NCBI GenBank assembly: GCA_947462335.1
Contig: OX381710.1
Span: 61,822,842 to 61,886,841 of the forward strand
Source of the DNA: Harmothoe impar
Taxonomy: Eukaryota > Annelida > Polychaeta > Phyllodocida > Polynoidae
Reading direction: 5' to 3'
Length of the DNA stretch: 64,000 nucleotides
Notes under the pieces: model-generated
Database searches by the model: none
Told to the model about the DNA's origin: nothing
What the model saw: the letters and a program-made list of their open reading frames with translations, nothing else
Made by a program: the position numbers and the translations under genes
Part shown: positions 45,663 to 56,900 of the stretch, piece by piece
Layout of the letters: the number at the start of each line of letters is the position of its first letter
Numbering within the stretch: position 1 is the stretch's first letter

Positions 45663-47939
45663 CACTTTCCGCGTTGCACCTGCTTTCCTGCAGCTGATTT
45701 GACCCTCTGTCATATATAAACTGTTTTTTTTCCCATTACACCAAACCTTGTACATGGACTATACCAGCACAGTTGATTAGGAATAGGATACACATGACGC
45801 TTCACTGTGATACCTTTGAAATGTTAATAATTAGTAATTTGGCAGCATTTAGATATAATAGAAAATATTTTGTCCGGCCCCTCACACTGAAGTATAATAT
45901 AGGCCCAGCCTATGATAGCCATATGAGGAAAGCTAGCTGAATAACATGATGCTAAAATTAAATCACAGTGCGTTTTCTATACAAATACTATACAGCATAA
46001 CAAGAGTTAATTTAGAGTTAAAAATGATTATATGATTGACATTGACATTGGACTCAATAAATACAAAATCAGAAATGACATCAGAAAAATTATTCATGGT
46101 CTATTGCGCCTCTCAAGGCAAAATGGGGATATCGCCGGATATCGTGACTGCACAAATGGTGTGCGGCTAGTTAACCCTGTTACCTACCCTAACGTTGTGA
46201 TCTACTCGACTGACCTGGTTGATTTCCAAACACTTTTTTACATAGTGTTAGACACACCACACCATTTGCCCAGAGAGCCTATTGGCCAGCCCCATACGCA
46301 TACTGGACTAACAGAGAGCAGGCAGTCACGGCCGGATAACATCTGTAGACATGGCCGCTGAGCAGTGACGCGGGAACCTGCTTGACCTCCTTTCCACTTC
46401 CCCTTCCCAGGGTTCTTTGTGGTGTTGGTTGCGCGCGCATCATCAGAAATGGAACAGTGTGGTTGAACCAACTCGGTAGCCTGAAAAGGATTTCTTAACA
46501 AATTGTGGGTTGATTGTCTATTATAAGGTATCAAATGCAAATGTGGTAATTATATTCAGATTCGATCTTTGTATCTGGATATGGAAATAATTGTTTAGGT
46601 TAAGCACCGATGCGCACTGACGAGATATCCATCAAAGACTGGCACTTGTTTTTGCGGCGATGATTGTCAGTTTGAGAAGTGGAGTTCACACTCTGCAAAC
46701 TTGGATGATTGACCATATGAGCAAGTAGAAGTAGATCCAGAAGGTAAGATCGGGGGTACTTTTTAGTGGGTGACATTAACCTTTGAACCCAGTCGAGTTT
46801 ACGAGCTGTTAGTAGTAATGCCACCGATGATCAGCTCAGAATACATCAGGAACCTCAATGTGTATTGCAATGACAGTGCCAATGTGATCAACAACAGGAT
46901 TTTGAGGATCTGACTCCTGTCAGTGTCAAAGAGTGTTGACTGCTATTCAAGCCTGTTGACTTGTGACAGTGACACTTGCATGACCCTACCTATATCTCAA
47001 ATAGATTAGAAACTGGACAATACATGTCATATAATTTGCCAATAATATAGAGTAGGTCTTTAAATTTTAATACAGTGGGTATTCATTCATATTCCGTCAC
47101 TCAGTCAGTCAGTGTAAACACGTTATGGCCCTTTTACTCTCCCTGGCTCTACTAGATATAATCTAGCCTAGCCCTAGGCCCTCTGGCTCCTCCGCTGGAG
47201 CAGTGCCCCATCTGCCACAGTGCCAGTGGCGATGGGGTAAATTTTCAATCCCCTCCTCCCCCTAGGCACCCTTCCTTGAGTTTGAACTTGACGTTCTGTT
47301 GTCCCCATCTAGCCATTCCCTCAATTCAGGATATTGTTAGACAATGTCTGAGTGAATGAGAGATTCAGATGGTATTATGAAAGGTTACTGCAATCGGTGG
47401 CGACTTGATGTTGATCGGCAAACTCCCAGGATTGGGACAGCAGGTGTGCGACTTCCAATCAAATCCAGCATAGGAGAAGAAAACCTACTCGTTTATTTTC
47501 AGTTGTGCCGGTGACTAAAACCCTCGAATCAGGAGGAAGTCACGGCGCGGTATGCTTTAGGCAAAGTTTAGGTATGGGCGCTTTTGAAAAGTTGTAGATT
47601 TCTCATTCCAGGTGAATCTCTTATCTAAATGACGATATGGCAAGGAAGGGTACATGCCTGACACACAATATTCCGAAAGGATTCCCAGTAGAGATCTGTC
47701 TTTGTTGAGAAATAATATTTTTTACTGAAACTCCTATAGCGTGACATCGCTTCCTGTCCTGATTCAAGGCTATTAAATCACCCATTTTTGCATTGCATCG
47801 GGTTACCTTTCAACCCCGATCGCCGAAATGATCTCGGCATGTCTGCTTTTGCGGACGAAGAATCTTAATGACCAGCGTAGGGCCAGCTTCTTAAAAATAA
47901 AAGAATCTTTCAAATAACACAATTCAATTACACTTAGTG

Positions 47940-50240
47940 TAAAACCTTGCATATAAACTGCAAGCCTCACTCATGTATACTATAAGCCGCACCCTCTAGT
48001 TTGACAAATACTATAAGCCGCACAGGGAATCTGATTATGGCAACTTTAGTACTGTAGTATGCATCTAAAAACTTGCATGTAAGCTGCGCCTTGATTTTTT
48101 TCCTGATCCTATAAGCCGCATTGGCGATTTGACTTGCGTACTAGATGTGGCCTTTACGCCAGGTGTTACGGTGTTCGAATAAGGTGTGAAGTTAGAGCCA
48201 TCTTTAGCTACATAATCAAACATTTTGCCATTCATTTTGCTCTTGTTTATGAAAAAGTGTTGCCGAAAACTTTTTATGCACACAGGCCAAAGTGGCCTGC
48301 ATCGTGACATCTTACACAGGCCATTTACCCTCTACACAGGCCACATCACTATACATTGATGTCCTATATATCAGTATGTGGCAATATAGATGTAAATGCT
48401 TAACATATTTGATTAAAATGTGAAATTGATTGAATAATGTTTACATGGCTGTAGCTCTGCTTCTGATAGTACAGTGTTGCCGAAATTACATCGGCACATC
48501 GGCTTTTGCCGATGTAGAATCGTAATGGCCGATGTGAGGCCATCAGCAGTGTTGCTGAAATGACGCCGGCTTTTGCGTAGAATCTTAATGGCCCGCGTAG
48601 GGCCTTAGGACACAGGCCAGGATGGCCTGCCAAAATCTCAGCTTTCTAATGGTGAAAGAATTTTTCAAATCGGCCAATTAGAAGCGAAGATGGAACCATA
48701 TTAGTAAAAAAATGTGATATTAAATATATTTTCAGTTTTTAAAAAGTTTATGTATAGTATAAAACAAGTTATAATGACGTTTTGAAGGTACATTGAAATA
48801 TCAAAGTTCATATGGCCTGCGTGAGAAGGAAATGGCCTGTGTAAGATGTCAAGACGTAGGCCATCTTGGCCTGCGTGGAGAAAAAGTTTTCGGCAACACT
48901 GCATCAGACATCGACCAAGATCTTGGCTTTCCAGCAGTGAAAGAATTCTTCAGATAGACCTAGTAGAAGCAAAGTTATGCTCATGTTACCATTATAATAA
49001 GGGATGAAAGTTTTCAAGTTTTTCCCTGAAATCAAGTTTTTTTTTAAATCAAAAAAATATAATCAGGATTAGGATATATTTGATAATTACTCAATATAAA
49101 CTCAAACAAACTTATTTTGTTTGTGTAATCCTATGATAAGACAACAGAATCATCACTGGTTCATCCTCTGTGGTCCTACCCATACACAGACAGGCTACAC
49201 CACACTGATCTCAGTGTCAAGTTTTTCTCAGCCAATTTCAAGTTAACTTGAGAAACCTTGAAGCCCTCTCTCTCCTCTATAGTCCTATGCATTTACACTC
49301 TTCACATGAGGCTTAGCCACTGAAACTAAGGTGCTATGCATGGAGAGTGTATGGACGGATTTCTCATTCTCCTCAGCAGGAGATAACGTCCATGATCACA
49401 TGGACATGACAAATGCTTCTCCTCAGCAGGAGATGACGTCCAGGAGAATATAGACCAGGGGTAGACACTAACATTTTCAGCTGTGGGCCACCCGGGCCCG
49501 TAGCTCCAAAAATCTATGGGCCCGGACTTTTAGCTGTGGGCCAGGGAATATATTCTACTTTTTTCAAAGAGAAAATCATATAAATTCCTGATTTACCAAC
49601 GTTAAAATGACACCAAATTGCTTCATTTCCTCACATTTTTCTCTTTCCAACGGTATATTACATGTCTATACTGATCAGTTATATTCCTGTCAAATATCTT
49701 GCAAAATTTCCTGTGGGCCACCCGGGCCCATGGGAAGGTAATTCTGAAAAAAAACTACGGGCCCGGACCCAAAATTACGGGCCATTGGCTCCCGGGCCAG
49801 CGTTAGTGTCTACCCCTGTAGACATGACAAATCCTGCTGCACAGCACTAGATATATGTGTCTATAGATGCATAAACATTCATATGCTCTATAATGTAGTT
49901 ATGAGGTATGTTATATCTTCAAGTTTTTTTGACATAGTCGACTTTCATACCTGATTATTCAATGAATATACACATTTCTAAATACATTTTGACAGTTTCC
50001 ATTAAAAAATCACCTGTATTCATCAATATAAATTAGTATAAAGTCCCCTATATGACATCAATGTATACACGCTAGTTTCATATGGCCTGTGTAGCGAGGT
50101 CTTACACAGCCACATTGGCCTGTGTGCATAAAAAGTTTTCGGCAACACTGGAAGTATCTGTACACATGCGTAAGATCCCAAGACACAGGCCACTTTGGAC
50201 TGCGTCCGGAAACAGTTTTCAATAATGCTGCGAGTCTGGC
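47940..50240. mobile_element. Cluster of decayed MITEs, including cagtgttgccgaaa types
   Basis: A tataagccgcac copy (47940-48177) is followed by overlapping pieces that carry cagtgttgccgaaaac or its inverse gttttcggcaacactg, around 48255, 48474, 48550, 48885 and 50140. The interior words ggcctgcgt / acacaggcc and ttttgccgatgtagaatc recur. The CAGTGTTGCC ends suggest hAT-type non-autonomous elements. No intact pair with a target duplication could be picked out. Confidence 0.5.
49456..49818. mobile_element. MITE with ends caggggtagacactaac
   Basis: This 363-bp element has inverted ends caggggtagacactaac and gttagtgtctacccctg. It is flanked by tagac on both sides (49451-49455 and 49819-49823). 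The interior repeats gtgggccacccgggcccat and tacgggcccgga in both orientations. The hAT-like terminal CAGGGG supports a non-autonomous hAT element, although the visible duplication is only 5 bp. Confidence 0.7.
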
Positions 50241-50931
50241 ATGTTTGATAGTCCTAATGGGATGAGGCCTAATTTCCAATAGAATTGCCTCTTCTGTGGG
50301 ATTCTGTTAGACTTGCTCAAGTCTGTATAGCAGACCACTCCTTTTATCTCCCACTCCTTCCCTCCCCCCTTTGCCATAGACGGGGACGGTAGGCAGTCTA
50401 GGATTCTGTGGTTAGCTTAAACAGTAAAACTTAATGTTATGGAAGGGCTAACTTCTAAATACCGGGTAATAGCTTTACTGAAATACTTACTTTTTGGTAC
50501 TTTGAATACTTCACATATTTTTGGTCATGCTGCATTGTCACCTTTAAACTCCGTAGTGCTACATTGTGAGCCATAAGTTACGTTTGCACCTTCAGAATGA
50601 CACTGTGTTCATGTACTCACAAAGGGCTTAAGACCCAATACTTCTGTACATTAAGGCAAAAAATACCATACTTTTAGGAACAAAAATGAAGCAGACAGCC
50701 TGAAAACGCAAATTTTCTCCTGAAATTGACCCCCCACCCCCCTAAAGTTCTTGTACGCATTAAAGTAAAGGGTTTATGTATACAATTTTTTCAGAAAATA
50801 GACTCACCCCCCCCCTTGGTGCGTAATACTTTATGGAAGCCCTCATACCACAATGGACTATTAAGTCTTAAGCCAACCCTTGTAACTTTTGTTTCTATTT
50901 ATACCTATAGAGAATACATTTATTTGCAGTG

Positions 50932-53900
50932 ATGTCTACTGAGGGGAACAACGGTGATCAGTTTTTCAATGCCACCTTTGGCGCTCCACCATCTAATGGA
51001 GTTCCGGAATTCCAGCCAATTTATATGGTATGTGCCCTTCTCCTTTTCTTATACATTGGATATAATGAACTGTCAAAGGTGGATGCTGGGTGTCTGGACC
51101 GCCCCTCCCCTCTTTGTTTTGATTTTTCTTTGATCTAGTCTATTTGTGCAGAATAACCTGCCAATGTATTTCTGATGCCTGGTTGCAATATTGCTAAAAA
51201 ACATGGGTCTTTGATTGCAGACACCTCCTCCTAACAGGCCACCGCCACCTATAGACGACACAATGTTGTCCGAGCAGTTTGCCTCCATGGGCGTTTCTAC
51301 CCCACCACGCGGAAATGGTCAACTCAAGGTAAATGGAAACTTGGCATTCCATTTGTTAAATATTCTTTTAAATTAAGAAGACACTTGTGGAAAAGAAATT
51401 CTGGGCCACTTTCACATTATTGATAGAATCCAACGTCTACTGCAAAGTCTCGCGTATAAGCTGCGGCTTGTTCACACATTAGAACCAGCTTTAATTTCAT
51501 ACCAAGCCAATGTAATTCTTTGGCCAGTTTACTGCTGTCCTGTAATGAAACTCGTATAAGCTACACCCTGACTTAGGTAGAATCCTATAAGCCGCACTGG
51601 GGTTCTTCCTCGCTTCTTTGTAAGAAAATAAAAGGTATGTAACAATTTACGCAATGACAGTAACATTTGTTGAATATTCTTCTTAATGATATTTGCTTCT
51701 GTCCTACAATGTTACTTTAAGGTGACGTGTATAAGTTTTTCCTTCCTCAGGGGCGCAATCCAGATGCGTCAGAATTCGTACCAAAGTCAACCGGGTTGAC
51801 GCATAGCTCCAGCACTCCATCTTTTGCCTCCTACTCCCAGATGTCGACGATAGCGGGTCACACCATGGGCACCCCGGTCACACACATGCAGCCTGGTAAG
51901 CAATCCTGCCACTTTTTTTTTTGATCAAGAATTAACTTTATAGGCCTGACTTGATTGAGTTGGACAATAATGACTAGTTTCATGTTCAAACCAAACGTGG
52001 CGCTAGATGGCGGGGGCGCCGCTTACGTATGGTTTGATGGGGTGCACGACTGAGGCTCCTGGTGGCCGTTTTGGGAACCTCAATTTGACAGCTGTCAAAA
52101 GCAACAAGATGGCCGCTAAGCATTGGATTTTCCATAGCCAGTTTTGTTTGCCCTTGGCATTCCTTGCCTGTACTGTCATATTGATGCCATTTGGAATATA
52201 GGATGATTGACCATTAAAGAAGACTCGGTTAAAGTGAGAGCAATATGACACATGTAGAAGTATCAAAACTAGGCTTGTTTACATCGCCGTATCATGCTTC
52301 AGTGATACTCTTGCCGGGAACATTTAGGTACCAGCGGCTAGTTCCCAAAACGGCCACCAGGAGCCTCAGTCGTGCACCCCATCAAACCATACGTAAGCGG
52401 CGCCCCCGCCATCTAGCGCCACGTTTGGTTTGAACATGAAACTAAATAATGACATACATGTGTGTCTGTGGTTTTCCTATCGACGCATCATCAATAATTC
52501 ATAAGAAAAGTGATATCTATAGAAAATGAACATTGTATTGTCAAGTTAGAGTCTATATCTCCTGATACTTTTAGGATGACCATATTTTAATTTCTCCTTT
52601 TTCCGTCGTTAGGGATTACGTTATCAGCGGGCACCAGTCCCCTGGGCAGCCCGGGGATGAGTCCGTCCGGCTCCCCACAGGTGAACAGGAGGAACCGCTC
52701 CCCCGTACCCAGACTCAACACTAACTCAACCACGCCAACACAGGCCTCAGGACTCGTGCAGGTTAGTCTAGTACTTTAATATTGACTCTTGTCATAAAAT
52801 AACTTGCCATTTAATATAAATGACATGAATTTAATGTATTGAATGTCTGGTATTGTTGCAATCTTATTTTTTTAAGATGTCAGGAGTCTCCAATCATCCG
52901 GCACCCTCGATAATCTGGCTGCTCTTAGCAGGGACAGTTCTATACATAAACATATAGATATGCTTCAATATAATGGTAGATTCAACATCCGGCCGTATTT
53001 AGCCTGAAACAGAAGTGGTCGGATATTTCTTATTATAATGTTTTCAGACCTCAATTATCAGGTGTATAGGAAGAGGCTGTGCCGGTGTAAGTTTGACCTT
53101 GTGTGTCCCTAGGAGAACGTGGGAGGCACGACCTACTTCTACACCCAGGAGGAGCTGGCCAGCGCGGCACAGGGCGCTCCCCCCGCGGGGGGCGGCGTGG
53201 TGCTGCCCAACTTCAGCATGTACCCCGGCATCCTGCCCCACGTGGCACACATGAAGCTCAAGTCCAACATGCCCTCCTTCTTCATGCCGGACGAAATCAA
53301 GTCGGAGATCCTCAACCGGCACGCCATGTCACTGGCACAGATCGACCAAGAACAGAACCCAGGTAGGTGGTCTTGAAATATGTGAGACTAGAGTGAAGGC
53401 CAACACACGTACACGTTCCAAGAACTTTTGTAGCTAAGGGATATATTTTACATCATGAAAAACCACGAGAAAAAAAAAGGTCGATGCTCTGTTAACATTG
53501 ATGTGATAAGTCGGCAGATACATGTAGTAGAGATTTTGATGCGTGGTTGTGTACTTTCATATGGCAACAAAACGCGGTAATCTGCACACGCCAGTTGTCG
53601 CTGTAGCTGGTATGTAAGGTGTTGACATTGCGGTGTTATTTGTTGTAGATATTCCTCAAGAACTGGACAATTACCACAACCTGTTCCCTCTGGAGGCCCC
53701 TGTGGCCAACCCTCTCCACAAGACGTCCACCACCTTCGGCTACCCGACCACGGTATACAGAGCCACCAACACCAAGGACAGTCTACTCTACTGCCTGAGG
53801 AGGATTCACGGTACGTGCACTCACACCAGCACCGTGCTCACTCTGGTAGTCCTTTTGATTTCCCAAATTATAACACAATGTGAATGACAGGATCTCCGTG

Positions 53901-56900
53901 ATTTGTATTTGAGAAAGAAAGGGAATGGAAAACCTCACAATCAATATCAAACCTGCAGAAAGGAGTAGAAGCACATGTTTGTGCCTCTACATGGGTACCC
54001 GCAATTTTGACCGTGTCGCCGGGTCGAATTTTAGCAGTAGGGCAGTGGCATTGTGTCGATTTTTAGCTATATAACAGAGATGCCACTTTTCCTGCAAATG
54101 CAGGAATTCCGACTTTATCAAATTTCCAATAAATTAAACATCAATGTACTAAAATCGCCATAAACATAGGCCTACGTAGGCTACACTGACCCAGAAGTGT
54201 CCCTTCTCAGAATCTAGGCCTACTGCCCCAGGCTCCCCTCCCTCAGCTTGCAGCACTGCCCCCTTGTGTCTAGTCACTGTACCAGTCCCTGCATTTAAAG
54301 GAGGAATCATGCAGGACTCCTCAATGCTAAAGCCCCATAGACCTTTCCTGCAGGAAAATGCCAAAAACGCAGGGGGATATGTCTGCTCATGATTGATTTG
54401 CATAAAGTGGGGTTTCATGATGGATCCCAGCCAATCAGAGCTCCCCTTTCTCAATGCTGCTGACTGATCCGCTGGTACCATGCAGCTGCTAGCAACCAGA
54501 GGAACCAGCAAAGTGATGGCGGCCATCCACATGCTTCCACATGTTGTTGTCATGGTTTTGGTCCAAAGGTTGATTAAACTACTGAATATGTGGATAAATA
54601 ATCGTCAGACATCAAGTAGAGATGTCCATTGATTATCTGCAAGAGGTAGGTAGGGGTGACATCTTAAATTATCGTCGATGGGAGCCTGTTTGTTTGCCGA
54701 GAAATGTGTGAAAATGGCGCGGAAATTGGCGTCAGTAGGCCTACCAGTAGCTGTGTGGCTATGCCTCTGGTACCGGCTATGCCTCTGGTACCGGCCTAGC
54801 TGTGTGGCCACTCGCAGACGAAATCTACCAATCCACAATTTCGTCACTTTGACCTACTCCCAGCAAGTCAATATGTCAGATAAAACTATAAATCTTGCTT
54901 CAAGTGATGCACGGACATGTAATGATGAGACCTACCATACATTTCTGAAATGTCAGTCTATGGCTTACTTTATGGTGGGGGGGGGGGGGGGGGGGGGTAT
55001 ACAGACTTTTTAGTGCAAGGCTAGGTCAAAGTCCCCTTAATATGCTAAGGACAAATCCGAAAATTTCGAGGATAATGTGTATTTACAAGTTAAAATGATG
55101 ATTTGATCAGTTCAGTAGAGGCTAGAATTTATACTGACGTAGGTTTCAAAATTCACCAGAATGCACCATTTTCAATCTAGGAAATCAAAATTTTCCTGGG
55201 GGGGCATGCCCCCAGACCCCCCTACCTTGTTGCTGCGCTTCGCTTGCAAAATCGCTGCGCTGCGCTTGCGAAGCCCAAGCTTCGCTTGGGATCATTAACC
55301 TTTCCTGCATTTTGCTTATTACCCTGTGGCATCTCTGATATAAGAACAAAGAGAAAACCCCCTGTGGGTCGATTTTTATCCCCAATTTTCCTGTGTCCGT
55401 CGATTTTTAAAAGGGCCTAAAAGGGCCGTGTCGCCCGTGTCGATTTTTACCCATGTAGAGGCACATGTTTAGCCCAGATGACCTATATCTCAATCTGCTG
55501 CGCAGTATTATGAAGATACCTTCTATGTGTAGTTTATTTCATCCCGACTATTATGCCCAGGTTTCAAAGGTAGCGGGAAGAGTTGTTTAGCCTTGTCATG
55601 TGAGTAGAATGTCTCAGTGTGTAGATGTCATGTTAAAGATGCCGGTACTGTTTGCGGCAGGTTTCCGGTTGGTGCACACCAAGTGTATGTCCATCATCGA
55701 CTTATGGAAGAAGATCTCTCACTCCAACATTGTGCAGCTACGAGAGGTCTTCACGACGAAAGCCTTCGGAGACCACTGTGAGTTATCTAAGTTACTAGCT
55801 GGAGAAAGCTCTGGGTAGAGAAAGGTCTACATGTAAGCCTGTCAAGACATTAAACAACATCATACAAGTGGGTAATACTAGTAACATAGGGACCAAAAAG
55901 TAGACAATGAATATGGATATTGGTTGAAAAATAGTGATATGAAAACAATACAAGCCGTCATGTGTAGTATAGTGCTACCGTAAATTTCCGCTTACTACCC
56001 GCGGGTTGTACGTGAACCAAATTGAGCTTTCAATGAAAGTTTCATTTGATACCAAACATGCCTATATAGGGTGCGGGTTATACGAAGGATTTTGTTACTG
56101 TATAATAGTACTAAAATAGACATTTTCCCAGAAACGGATTATAGGATTCTTCTGAGTTGGGTGTGCGGGTTATACGTGGGAATTTGTCAGGAGTGTCTGT
56201 ATTTTACACCGTTGTGGTTTCAGCCATGGTGTTTGTCTATGACTACCATCCCGCGTCAGAGACCTTAATGTCACGGCACTTCAACAACCCTGCCGTGCAC
56301 ATGAATGGATACTCCAACCCCTACAACCTGGATGGCAGTGCCAGGCCCTACAGTGCTGGAAAAGGTAGCGTGTTGCTGCTTTCTTACTCAGAAGTAGTAT
56401 ATTAGTCAATTAGATGTTTCTTTGATATTTGCCGACAAAGGTTCTTCTTGTGTTAATAAAATTTACCCATAGACGAACATGGTCAGTTAATATTCACAAA
56501 TTTAAGCCTGAAAACCACAAACCCTAAGGAATTATAGTAATGCACAGAACCCCACTGAAGGTAGTGCAAGCCAGTTTAAAGTAAATAGATTGAGTTACAA
56601 TCATAGAAAAGTTATATTTTTTCCCTGTGAAAATGTTAACGAATAATGGGCAAATATTGCTTACATATTCAATTTGTAAAAGCTTTGATAGAGTGAACAG
56701 CCCCGGGCTGTCCCGTGGTTCTTCCAAACCTCTGCTCCAGTTAAAAATGCCCTCGTCCTATGTTCTTGTCTGTGTGATGAGTAACCTGTGAGTGTGGTGG
56801 GACTGACTGGTGTGTTGTCCTTGTAGGTGCTAACTCAGTGTGTTGTCCTTGTAGGTGCTAACTCAGTGTGTTGTCCTTGTAGGTAATAACTCAGTGTGTT

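Larger units (their letters stand above)
42946..50931. other. Head-to-head intergenic stretch between PGK and PAN3
   Basis: No firm gene. The first 100 bp upstream of the PGK start are CpG-rich, as expected of a housekeeping promoter. Further out lie transposons, tRNA-like boxes, the palindromic array and decayed hAT-like copies. A weak minus-strand exon-like block starts at about 46482 (acceptor cttttcag, peptide ATELVQPHCSISDDARATN) but lacks a convincing donor. Confidence 0.45.

Noticed and set aside
53044..53366. Several frames on both strands over PAN3 exon 5
   Set aside because: Shadows of a GC-rich true exon; only the frame [10 protein letters not shown] fits PAN3.
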